From Dendrocalamus latiflorus (taxonomy: Eukaryota > Streptophyta > Magnoliopsida > Poales > Poaceae), in the NCBI GenBank assembly GCA_017311315.1, contig CM029626.1:7120006-7184005 (forward strand): DNA of 64,000 bases, written 5' to 3'. A program made the position numbers and the translations under genes. The notes beneath the pieces were generated by a model. The model was not told the DNA's origin and ran no database searches. It saw only the letters and a program-made list of their open reading frames with translations. This document shows, in pieces, positions 10,045-20,135 of this stretch (its first letter is position 1; each line of letters starts with the position of its first letter).

Positions 10045-13000
10045 TGTAACATCCCCCAAATTTTTCGTAAATTTGAAAAACAATTGAATTCCCAAATTCT
10101 TTTGCAAATTCTCAAACTAGAGCCTAATCCTCACCAATTACTAAGCAAATCACGCACTAATCTTAAAGCAAATCTCCTCCCCTCCACCTGTTTTTGCGCG
10201 GCACTGTTCATCCCCCGAAACTACCCCGCCGCCTGCTCTTTTCTTTGCCACCGCGGGGCCGTTCTCGCGCTTTCCCCACGCCAGCGCACCCCTGCCAACT
10301 CGCCACCTCGCCCTTCGGAGCCCTTCCCCGCCAGCTGCCCTTCCCGACGCCTCTCACCCCGTGAGTCACCGCCGCCATGGTCCTCCTGGCGCCGACCCCT
10401 CTCTAGGCGCATGTGAAAGCCAGAGACTCCTCTAACCTCTCCTACCTCCCTGCGAAACTCCCTGCCCGCCGAATTAGCTCCTGGTCTCTTCCATCGCCGG
10501 TAATGGCCGAAAATCCCTACGGTGCCCTAACTTTCAATTCTTGTACTCCGGCCAATGAGAGTCCAATCCTTCTCTCCAGTAGCACTCCTGAGCTCCTAGG
10601 AGCCTTCCCCAAGCATTGCCTTGAGCCCCCGAGCCCTCTACTTTCCTACCTCCGAGCTCCTCCGCCCGGTCATGGCACCTCACCGTGGCCGGCCCAATCC
10701 GAGTCCCCCGAGCTTAAGCCAACCTCCCCATGACCTTAACCAAACCCTAGTGATGCTCAAACACTGGTCCAATTGCCCTAGGAAGTCCCCTGGTGACCGC
10801 AGTTTCCAAAGAGCTACAAAAGAGGAAGAGCTCGCCACCGGCGAACGCCGCTTCCCCGGCCGCCATCGACCCCAAAAACGGGTTCCCCAGACCTCAAGCT
10901 ACCCGACCATGGTCTTGGTTCCCGTCGCAAGCCACCGGACCGCCGTCGCCAGCTCCCGCCGCCGTCCTCTGTTTCCTCTGTGCGCGCGCGGGCCGAATGG
11001 AGAAGGTGAACAGTGCGCCTGCACTGTTCATCCGACCGGACCAGCCGAACTCGGCTGGGTCGAACCCGCTCGCCCGCACCAGGCGCGTCCGACCGGGTCA
11101 GGTTGAGTTGGCTGTGTCGAACCGTCTCGCCCGAACCCGATGAACAGTACACCGAGCCCAATGAACAGTAACTGACCCAAAGTCCAAAAATTGATGTTTG
11201 TACTCCCCGGATCCGTTTCGAGCCCACCAACCCATTTCTTAGCTCCAAATATTCATACCAAGCCTCCAAAAATCCCAAACCTATTTTATTTGAATTTTAA
11301 TTGAATTTATTTTGTTATTTACATTTCTTTATTCCTAGCTCATTTTTCGTCGAGCGTGGAATTAAATTGATTTTCTTTATTTTTACGCTAGCACGTGACG
11401 TCGAGGATCAGCTAATTCAAGAATACGAAGCCTCGGATCAAGGTCAAGGCCAAGAAGATGAAGAATACGAAATTGTCGAAATTATAAGTCCGCAAGGCAA
11501 GTCACATGTTTTTGATCATATTGAATCCCATTAAATTACATTATTTATTTAATGTATTTTCATTATTGATAGTTGCGAACTGATAATTGCTTAAAACAAA
11601 GATTTAGAATGGCATGCTATCTAGATAATCCTACCACTGATAAATAGCCCTGTTTGCCTTGATGGCCATATTCACCTTGACAACCTTAGTAAGAATTAAC
11701 ATATGATATAAATGTATACAAGATCATTTCATTCAGTATGATACACTACTAAGTGACTCTGGCCGTTGGCCGGTAGGTTTGAAAAACCCGGATCTAGGGT
11801 AGGGTGGTATGGGACGCCGTGCCCTAGACCGGAAATGCTGGTGGGCAGTGTGGGGTAAAGGTGTTGCGCGAAATCGTGCAGCGGTTTCGCCCACTGCTGT
11901 ACCCTTCAACGTGTCACACTACTAAGGTGTGAGCCGTGGGCTAATAGAATTGAAAAACCCGGAGAGGGTAGGGTGGTATGGGACACCGTACCCTAGGCCG
12001 GTGATGCTGGTGTGTAAGTTAGGGTAAAAATGGTGTGGAGGTCCGTGTAGGACTTCGTCCACCGCCTTACCCTGAGCCTGAGGCTGCGGACCTCAGGAAA
12101 AGTATAAGGGCAAGAACCTTGTGCCAAGTAAAAGACACAGAAATCGCCCAACCACAAGTGTTGATACGTCAACCCTGGTCTAGTAGCTGCTCAAGTTCGA
12201 TTGAACCTCTACAGACGCAGTCTGGAGGCACCGTGCGAGTCCATACGGAAGGGGCTGAGTAGGGCCGTATGGAAGTTGGTTATGTTATGTGAACAATCTG
12301 ACCGATCGATCTGAACCTCGATCATGAGTTATGTGAGCCGCACAATAGTAGGCTGAGATAAGTCAGAGGTATTTTGAGCTTACTGGTGTAAGTCAGAAGT
12401 GGCCTGGGCTTATTGAGGAAGTCTACTAGGTAGAGGCTATATAAAGAATTGAGCAGCGAAAAGCCATATTTTCTTAATGCCAGACGTGGGTTAAAGAAAT
12501 CTTGTGGGTAAAGAAGGGCAGCTCTGCAGAGTGAAATGAATGGTATTCGAATACACCGTGCTTCCAGTTAATGAAGCTGTGTTAATTGGGTGATTCCAAA
12601 AACAAGGCATAAGTAGTGTTTCTGATGTTGTTAAATTGAGTAATGATGAGATTTTATCTGATAACAGAAAACCCCTGATCTTAAGAAGAAAATGTTTTAC
12701 TTTTAATTGTTTGCAAATAAAACTGCATCCACTTCATAATAAAACCACTATACACCCTCCACCCGAGAACCCTGGCAATTAGTTATATAGTATTTCCACA
12801 TGTGATTTGCTGAGTACGGGGTGGGAGTACTCAGGCTTGCCGAATTTTCCCCCAACAGATACCAGAAGAAAAAGGAAGCAATTCAAGATTTCGCATTAGG
12901 GTTACGACCGCACTCAAGCGTTCCTGTGGAGTTTTCTTCGGCTCTTTTGTATGTAAGTTAAGTTTTGGGCTTGAATGCCCTTATTGTCGTTAAAGCTGGC

Positions 13001-13139
13001 CATTAGGTCTTACTTTAATCCAATTAACTCTTTTTAAATGGCTTGTAAGCAGGCATGATACACTGTTAAGCCGCAACAGAACTCCTGGGCTGTTGCTGGC
13101 CGTACGACGTCCCTGTACCCAAAAATTGGGGGCGTTACA
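10045..13139. mobile_element. Solo LTR, 3.1 kb, with 5-bp target duplication
   Basis: The unit begins TGTAACATCCCCCAAATTTT and ends TTGGGGGCGTTACA, so the termini are TG...CA within a longer imperfect inverted repeat. The 5 bp CCATC occurs immediately on both sides (10040-10044 and 13140-13144). There is no gag, pol, primer-binding site or second LTR, so this is a solo LTR left by unequal or intra-element recombination. LTRs of about 3 kb starting TGTAAC are known in Tekay/Del-type Ty3/gypsy elements of grasses; that clade assignment is inferred. The GC-rich segment 10180-11150 gives several overlapping frames that I treat as non-coding. Confidence 0.85.
11735..12075 (+). repeat. Tandem duplication inside the solo LTR (about 170 bp x 2)
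   Basis: Two consecutive diverged copies share ACACTACTAAG, GAAAAACCCGGA, GGGTAGGGTGGTATGGGAC, GCCGTGCCCTAG/ACCGTACCCTAG and GATGCTGG-type blocks. They end in CCACTGCTGTACCCT and CCACCGCCTTACCCT. Such repeats are common inside large grass LTRs. Confidence 0.75.
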
Positions 13140-13614
13140 CCATCTCCCTGCATTCAATTCTGAATGTGTCCATTGGTTGGACTACCAAATCATGAGCAAC
13201 TCTGTGCCTGTGGAAAAAGGCCGAACACGTCGGCTTATTAGTTAGTTGTGCGCATCGGCGTTATATGATAATAACTTAATCAGTTATGCACATCGGCGGC
13301 TCCACGGTTAAGACTACCTGTTATGACATGAAATGTTACAGAAGTACAATTCTCATTGGACAGCCTTTTGATTAGATGGTTAAGGTGAGCATGTGTGTGA
13401 GAATTTAGTTGGATAGCATAACCGGCAAAGTACAGAGGCGAGTGTCAGGCAACGTAACTAATGCATGGTTTATGTTAGGTAGAAGGATCATGTTGCTAAT
13501 CAATCCTCGTTTCCCCTACCTTGGACGTACAGTTCTTAACCGTGTTGCCTGGGTAAATTCGTGTTCGTGCGGTACGTTCAGAAAATATGAAATCTGAGAC
13601 CCACCTGTGAACGA

Positions 13615-13880
13615 TTTTATCCCGCTTGTTTCAGCTTCAGCTTCTGACTTATTATTTTCATTATTCATAAATTTCGTTTTTTTCTGAACTTTTGACTTTT
13701 TTAGCTTTTTCCCGGTTCTTTTTTTCCCATATTCGTTTGCGTTGTCCATGATGAGTTAGCATTTTTTTCTTCTATTTTTAAATTTACTTACACCAAATAA
13801 GTCACCTTCAGCTACAGTGAAATTTCAACCACTATAGTGCAATTTCAGTCATAAACCACAGCTTTTCAGCCATTTTCTTC
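13615..13880 (-). mobile_element. MITE of family 1 (Tourist-like), minus orientation
   Basis: The sequence reads as the reverse complement of the family-1 consensus seen at 25394-25681: GCTTCAGCTTCTGAC, then TTTCTGAACTTTTGACTTTT, CCGGTTCTTTTTTTCC, GATGAGTTAGCA, AAATAAGTC and CAGCTACAGTG. The ends are too decayed to read the target duplication. Confidence 0.6.
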
Positions 13881-14353
13881 CAACCCTAAGCATGGAAGTC
13901 AAGCAAAACTCAGTATCAAGCATGACCACGTTGCAATTGTAAATGCCTAAGCATGGAAGTGTCATCAGCCCCTTGCAATTGCAATCACATATTGTTATGT
14001 GTCAAGCAGCTGAAAGGAGGCCTAAAGAGCAAAACTAGTGCTGATCTGAAGTTCTGAGCTGTAAGTCAGGCGTGCAAATGCAGGAAAATATTTGCAATGC
14101 CTTAAGACGGAAACTTGGATGGAACAATATATAACAGTAAAAACAGACACAGATACTGACAACTGATCTAGACTCCCCCAAAAAGGTTATTTTCTCAACT
14201 GTAAACTGAAAGTGTTCGAAACACATTACTTTGAAATCTGAATAATGTACTACATAAGGGCTCAGGTTCTCCTTACAAAATATCCAGGTAGGAGTAGGAC
14301 ATCTGCAAGACTGCAACTATGCAGGCCCTCTGCGTTATTTATTTAAGAAGAAA

Positions 14354-14515
14354 GCTCAGAGCTTCACTTGTTCTGCAACATTGACACCAGTGCTGACCTT
14401 GTCAGTTCCAAGTGAATTTTCCATCTTGAAGTGAAACCATCTCAGTAGGCAGCGCATCAGATGAACTCTGCTTGTCTGGAAAAGCTTTATATGCAGATGA
14501 GTTGATCACTGAACA
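14354..14515 (-). pseudogene. Partial, decayed copy of the 6-phosphogluconolactonase 3' end
   Basis: Read on the minus strand, this aligns with the end of the intact gene at 20136-20330. It keeps INSSAY, a KA.PDKQ.SSD segment and LQDGKFTW, but lacks about 15 codons after INSSAY. It stops early (a TGA after TWN) where the intact protein continues for about 14 residues. The similarity extends into the 3' flank (about 14180-14350 against 19990-20135). It is therefore a genomic duplicate of the gene's end, not a processed copy. The 5' part of the gene is absent. The 5.3-kb retrotransposon at 14576 inserted between this remnant and the intact gene. Confidence 0.75.
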
Positions 14516-14575
14516 CCTTTGAACTGGCACAAAGCGTTGGACTCATAATTGGAATTTGGGACATGACAGTAGCAG

Positions 14576-14923
14576 TGTCAGGGGCCTTCGACCTCAAGGC
14601 GTGGCGATGGGTTGCCGTCCGGCTAGTCCGGCCTTGACGCCGGCCAGATTCCTCCGGAGAACGGCTCGCCAGCGGAAGGATTAGGGCACAGCAGAGAGGT
14701 AAGACGGAAGAGAGATAGATTCCTTTATTAATTCTTCATATCCCTAACATGAGGTTACAAAGCTATATTTATAGGACATGGACCCGGAGGAGTTTTGCTC
14801 CCAGAAGGTCGAGTCCGACTCTGATATAAACTCCTAAACATTAGAATCCTTATTAAACTAAGAAACGGGCAGGCGCAGCCAGCCTACGGCTTGGTTGTCC
14901 TCCTGCGATGATAGACTATAACA
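14576..14923 (-). repeat. 3' LTR of the Reina-like element
   Basis: In element orientation it runs TGTTATAGTC...CCCTGACA. It is about 99 percent identical by eye to 19527-19874. The polypurine tract lies just above 14923. Confidence 0.9.
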
Positions 14924-17900
14924 TCTCTCCCCTCCTCGCGAAGCAGCTCGTCCTCGAGCTGAAAACTGGGGTAAGACTCCTGAAAACGGGACAATGGAAG
15001 CCAAGAAGCGTCTGCAACCGATGTTCCGGACCACTGAACAAGAAGATGGGGCTGTCCTTGGCGACGTTGGAGCTTCAGTACACGCAACGGTGTTGGCAGC
15101 ACCCATCCGTGATGTAGGGGCGGCAGTGGCGGAGGAGTTGATGGGGGCTCTCCCTGAAACTTCTTTAAGACGCCAACATGGAAGACATTATGCAGTTTTG
15201 CCGACTGGGGAAGGTCCAGCTTGTAAGCGACAGTGCCAATCCGGTCAAGAACTTTATAAGGTCCAAAGTATTTGGGTCCCAGCTTGCCGCCCCCTGATAT
15301 CCCCAGAGAAGATGCCAGCCGGTGGAGGAGACGCAACCAAACCCAGTCACCGACAACAAAGGAAACGGCACGGTGGTGTTGATCGTAATACTTCTTTGCA
15401 TATTCCTGAGACTGAAGAAGACGATCGCGCACATCCTGAAGAAATTGGTCCCGATCTAGCAAGGATGCTTCGACGGCCTGGACTGTGGCTGTGCCTTGGT
15501 CATATGATCGCAGTGTCGGCGGATCCCTGCCATATACCACTTTGAACGGAGTCTCACGGAGTGCTGAATGGTAAGATGTGTTGTAACAGTATTCCGCCCA
15601 TGGCAACCATTCCAACCACTGACGAGGCCGATCGCCCGTCAAACAGCGCAAATACATGGCGATGACCTTATTGACTGCTTCCGTTTGACCATCGGACTGC
15701 GGGTGGTAGGCTGAACTGAGATGAAGCCGAATGCCTGCAAGACGGAATAGATCTTGCCAAAAGTTGCTTGTGAAAACCGGGTCGCGATCGCTAACAATTG
15801 ATGATGGAATCCCATGAAGGCGCACAATTTCATCAAAGAAAACTCGGGCAACCGTTGTAGCGGAGTATGGGTGAGCTAGTGGAAGAAAATGTGCGTATTT
15901 GGAGAAGCGATCAATGACGGAGAGAATTACTGTTTTGCCATGAACACGGGGAAGCCCTTCAATAAAGTCCATTGCGATATCTGACCATGGCTGAGTTGGG
16001 ATGTCCAATGGTTGAAGGAGACCGGCCGGGTGGAGATGTTCAATCTTGTTTCACTGACAAACGAGGCAAGTCCGCACAAAGTCTTGCACCAATTTTTTTG
16101 CACCAGGAATGTGAAAGCCTTTCCGCAAGCGGCACAATGTTTTCTGGGTGCCCTCGTGAGCTGCATGGGCTGAGGTAAGTAGGGACTGCACCGAGGGAGA
16201 CGAAGCTGGAACAAAAACTCGACCAGAGTGCAGAATGAGGCCGTCGCGAAGAGACCATGGGGTACTTAAAACGCCTGACTCAATCTCGGTCCGAAGCTAC
16301 TGCAAGGAGGGATCAGTCAACACTTCATTGCGCAGTTCTGGGAATATGGCAAGAGAAGGTGACGAGAGAACCAGCAGGCTGGACGGAGAGTAGTCACGGC
16401 GAGAGAGAGCATCAGCGACGGTGTTGAGGCGGCCCGGGCGGAATTCAATTGTGAAATCATATCCAAACAGCTTGCTGACCCAATGGTGTTGCGGAATGGT
16501 GGAGAGGCGTTGATCCAATAAGAACTTTAAAGTGTAGTGATCCGTGCGAATAAGGAAAGTACGACCCCATAAGTACGGTCTCCAATGGCGGACTGCTTGG
16601 ACAAGGCCAATTAGTTCACGCTCATAAGCTGGCAGTTTAGAATGGCACGGTACCACTGGTCGGCTGAAGAAAGCAATCGGTCCCAAACCTTGATGAAGAA
16701 CGGCTCCAATCCCAGTCCCTGAAGCATCGCATTCAACAGTAAACTGTTTAGTGAAATCAGGCATGTGTAAAACCGGCGCTGTGGACAAGGCCTCCTTGAG
16801 AGCTTCAAAGGCTTGTTGAGCCTCGGGGGACCATCCAAATGCTTCCTTCTTAAGAAGATTTGTGAGGGGTGCAGCGATCTTGCCGAAACCTCGAATAAAT
16901 TTGCGATAATAGCCCGCAAGACCTAAAAATCCCCGCAACGCTTTGATTGTTTTTGGTTGCGGCCATGCTGCAATTGCATGTACTTTCGAAGGACCCATGG
17001 CCACACCTCCCTCTGATATGACATGGCCCAAATAGGAGACCGAAGAGAGACCGAAGGAGCACTTGGATTTCTTGAGGAATAGCTCATGCTGTCTTAGGAG
17101 GAGAAATACCATGCAAATGTGTTGCAAATGTTCTGCCCAGGATGGACTATAGATCAAAATATCGTCAAAGAATACCAAAACGAAGCTTCGTAAGTATGGC
17201 CGGAGAATAGCTTGCATCAAGGCCTGAAATGTCGCTGGAGCGTTCGTCAATCTGAAAGGCATAACCAAAAACTCAAAAAGACCTTCATGTGTCCGAAAAG
17301 CTGTCATAAAGATATCATCCGGGTGCATACGGACTTGGTGATACCCCGACCGAAGGTCTAACTTGGTGAAGAACCGGGCACCCCGTAGTTCATCCAAGAG
17401 CTCATCGACCACTGGAATTGGAAATTTGTCTTTGATTGTCAATTCATTGAGAGCGCGATAGTCAACACAGAAACGCCAAGTGTTATCCTGTTTCTTGACT
17501 AGCAAGACCGGAGAGGAGAAACAGGAGTGGCTGCGACGAATAATGCCGCGCCGAAGCATGTCAGCGCATTGTTGCTCCAGCTCGTCCTTTTGGTGGTGTG
17601 GATACCTGTATGGTCGGACGGATACCGGTGCTGCCCCCGGACGTAAATGAATTCTGTGATCTTGTGGCCGTGCTGGTGGAAGCCCCGATGGTTCCGTAAA
17701 GAGATCAGCAAACTCCTCTAGGAATGGCTGCAGCTGGTCCTGACCCGTCTGGACCAATGCTTGCATCGGCCGATTCTTGGAGAGTCCCTGCCACTGAACC
17801 CGTCTGCCGTCGAGCCAACACATCATAGTCAGTTCATCAAAGTCCCAGCGGATTGGTCCCAAAGTCTTCAACCATTGAACGCCGAGGACAATATCAAAGC

Positions 17901-19512
17901 CGTCCAGGGGAATTGCATAAGCTGTGATGGAGAACGGGGTTTGGTGGACTGATATCTGCAACTGAGGACAAACCCCCGCGCATGCTAGTTGATCGCCGTT
18001 GGCGATTTTGACGCGTAGGCCATGGGATGGAAGTAAGCACACCTCCGTTGCTTGGACAACTCGGGCGCTGATGAAATTATGGGTGGATCCCAAGTCGACG
18101 AGCGCGACGAAGTGTTGAGTGCCAATTGTCACTGATAACTGCATAGTTCCTCCATTGGATGCTCCAGTGACAGCATGCAATGAGATTTCCGGCGAAGTAG
18201 TCTCCAGGTCGAGCGCATGCAGACCCGGCGTCTCGTCCTCTGAATCTCCATCTTCATTCATGTCGATGTAAGTGAGAAAAGGTTGCTTACAGTGATGGCC
18301 GGGCTGGAACTTGTCGTCGCAATTATAGCACAATCCCTTGGAGCGACGGTCAGCCAATTCCGTTGGTGTAAGGCGCCTAAACGGTTTTGCTGGACGAGGG
18401 CCCGGCACAGGAGTTTGTGAAGGCATCTCCTGGGAACGCCCTGGAATTGGTGTCGATGGCCGCTGAAAAGAACGCCCAGGACGATGGTGTGGATTGGAGT
18501 CGCCCACGGTTGTTTGCGCACGACGCTCATATGCGCGGGCGAGGCTCATGGCCACCTGTAAATTTGCCGGCTGCTGTAGCTCAACATCCGTTCGCAGAGG
18601 TTCCCGAAGGCCAGCCGTGAAAATCTGGACTTGCTGCAGGGGTAATAAACGGTCTGCACGGCAAAGGAGTGCCAAGAACTTGGTCTGATACTCACTGACT
18701 GTTCCCGTCTGGTGAAGTCGCGTCAATTCTCCTAAAGGGTTGCTTCTGATGGGTGGTCCAAACCGCATGTGACAAAGGTCCTTGAATTGATCCCATGTAG
18801 GTTGGCCGTCGTCGCGTTCTAATTGAAAATACCACTGCTGAGCAATTCCCGTAAGATGGTAAGAAGCAAGCCATACTTTGTCCCCTTCTTCGGTCCTCTG
18901 TCCGCGGAAGAACTGGTCGCACCGATTAAGCCAAGACAGGGGATCATCGGAGCCGTCGTATGTGGGAAATTCCAGTTTGTGATAGCGCGGAGCGCTTGGA
19001 AAAGGATTAGGTGTTGGCTGGAATCGAGGCAGCAGAGATGTGTGTGGCGGCAGAGCTGGCTGTGGATACTCTGTTTGTGGCGGCAGCAAAGATGGATGGT
19101 GAGAAAACCGCGGTATGGATGGAGGCGGACGTAGCATGGAGTGGACCGCCGATCCCTCTAGGGACTGCGCTGTTGCGGCCGAAGCTGTATAGGCGGCGGT
19201 GAGGGGATCCCCTGGAAAAGCGGTGGAGATGTTGGTAATTGGCGCGGAGGAGTTTGCTGCAGATGGAATCGGTAATATCCCCGGCGCCGAGAAGGAGAAT
19301 CCACCCTCAGATTCAATGGCGGCCAGTTTGGCGCTGGTAGCGAGGCTCTGTCGAGTCAGATCCGCGATCGTGGACCGCATCTTTGCGTTTTGCTTTGCAA
19401 TTCCTGCCATCTGATCTGCGTTTTGCTTTGCAATTCCTGCCATCTGATCTTGGAGTGCCTTGAACATAGCCGTCACCGAGTTCGCTTCTTCCCCGGAATC
19501 AGAACCAGGCAT
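14884..19512 (-). pseudogene. Retrotransposon gag-pol polyprotein, two nonsense codons
   Basis: One reading frame of about 1,540 codons carries the domains in Ty3/gypsy order. They are Gag with a zinc knuckle (CYNCDDKFQPGHHC), an aspartic protease site that here reads VDLGST, reverse transcriptase (FFDDILIYS), RNase H (VECDASGTGIG), integrase with DDE core (MDFIEGLP, SDRDPVF, HPQSDGQTE) and a C-terminal chromodomain-like stretch (LLVQWSG, ASWLPLSRF). The frame is broken by an in-frame TAG at 16297-16299 and a TGA at 16051-16053, just before and just after the integrase zinc-binding region. The protease motif lacks the usual Ser/Thr after the catalytic Asp. This copy is therefore probably not autonomous, although it is otherwise well kept. 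Confidence 0.88.
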
Positions 19513-19526
19513 AGCTGATACCAAGT

Positions 19527-19874
19527 TGTCAGGGGCCTTCGACCTCAAGGCGTAGCGATGGGTTGCCGTCCGGCTAGTCCGGCCCTGACGCCGGCCAGAT
19601 TCCTCCGGAGAACGGCTCGCCAGCGGAAGGATTAGGGCACAACAGAGAGGTAAGACGGAAGAGAGATAGATTCCTTTATTAATTCTTCATATCCCTAACA
19701 TGAGGTTACAAAGCTATATTTATAGGACATGGACCCGGAGGAGTTTTGCTCCCAGAAGGTCGAGTCCGACTCTGATATAAACTCCTAAACATTAGAATCC
19801 TTATTAAACTAAGAAACGGGCAGGCGCAGCCAGCCTACGGCTTGGTTGTCCTCCTGCGATGATAGACTATAACA
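19527..19874 (-). repeat. 5' LTR of the Reina-like element
   Basis: It has the same TG...CA termini as the other LTR. The primer-binding site occupies roughly 19508-19526, and the likely gag start (MPGSDSGEEA) lies almost on top of it. Confidence 0.9.
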
Positions 19875-19879
19875 AGCAG

Positions 19880-20135
19880 TATGCAACGAGCATTGCGTTT
19901 CTTAAGTATGGAACTATAAGTCTATAACAATTAACAGCAGAAGTCCAATCTAAACACTTGTTCAGCAATGCCACTAAAAAGCTGAAAACGAGGGAGTGTC
20001 TGAAACACATTACTCTTAACAATATACTAGCTCAAGTTTCCCTTATAAGTGATCCATAGAGGAGGAATGCATATACGCAAGAACCCTGCATCTTTTATTT
20101 AAGATAAAAGCTTCAAGCTTAGATCTCCAAGGGCT
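19880..20135. other. 3' flank of the PGL gene
   Basis: This is the probable 3' untranslated region and flank of PGL on the minus strand. Part of it (about 19990-20135) is duplicated next to the decayed PGL copy near 14180-14350. Confidence 0.5.

Larger units (their letters stand above)
14576..19874 (-). mobile_element. Reina-like Ty3/gypsy chromovirus, nearly complete
   Basis: Two 348-bp LTRs (14576-14923 and 19527-19874) bound a single gag-pol frame on the minus strand. They are flanked by the 5-bp target duplication AGCAG (14571-14575 and 19875-19879). The primer-binding site next to the 5' LTR reads TTGGTATCAG, matching initiator tRNA-Met. A purine tract GAGGAGGGGAGAGA precedes the 3' LTR. 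The LTRs differ at about three positions by eye, so insertion was recent. Small size, short LTRs, and an integrase ending in a chromodomain-like segment point to the Reina clade of chromoviruses. Confidence 0.9.

Noticed and set aside
10084..11278. Overlapping open frames in the GC-rich part of the first solo LTR
   Set aside because: They lie fully inside a solo LTR with defined ends and target duplication, and have no domain.
16297..19548. Treating gag-pol as two separate genes because of the break at 16297
   Set aside because: The downstream integrase part is in the same frame and separated only by single stop codons, so it is one damaged polyprotein.
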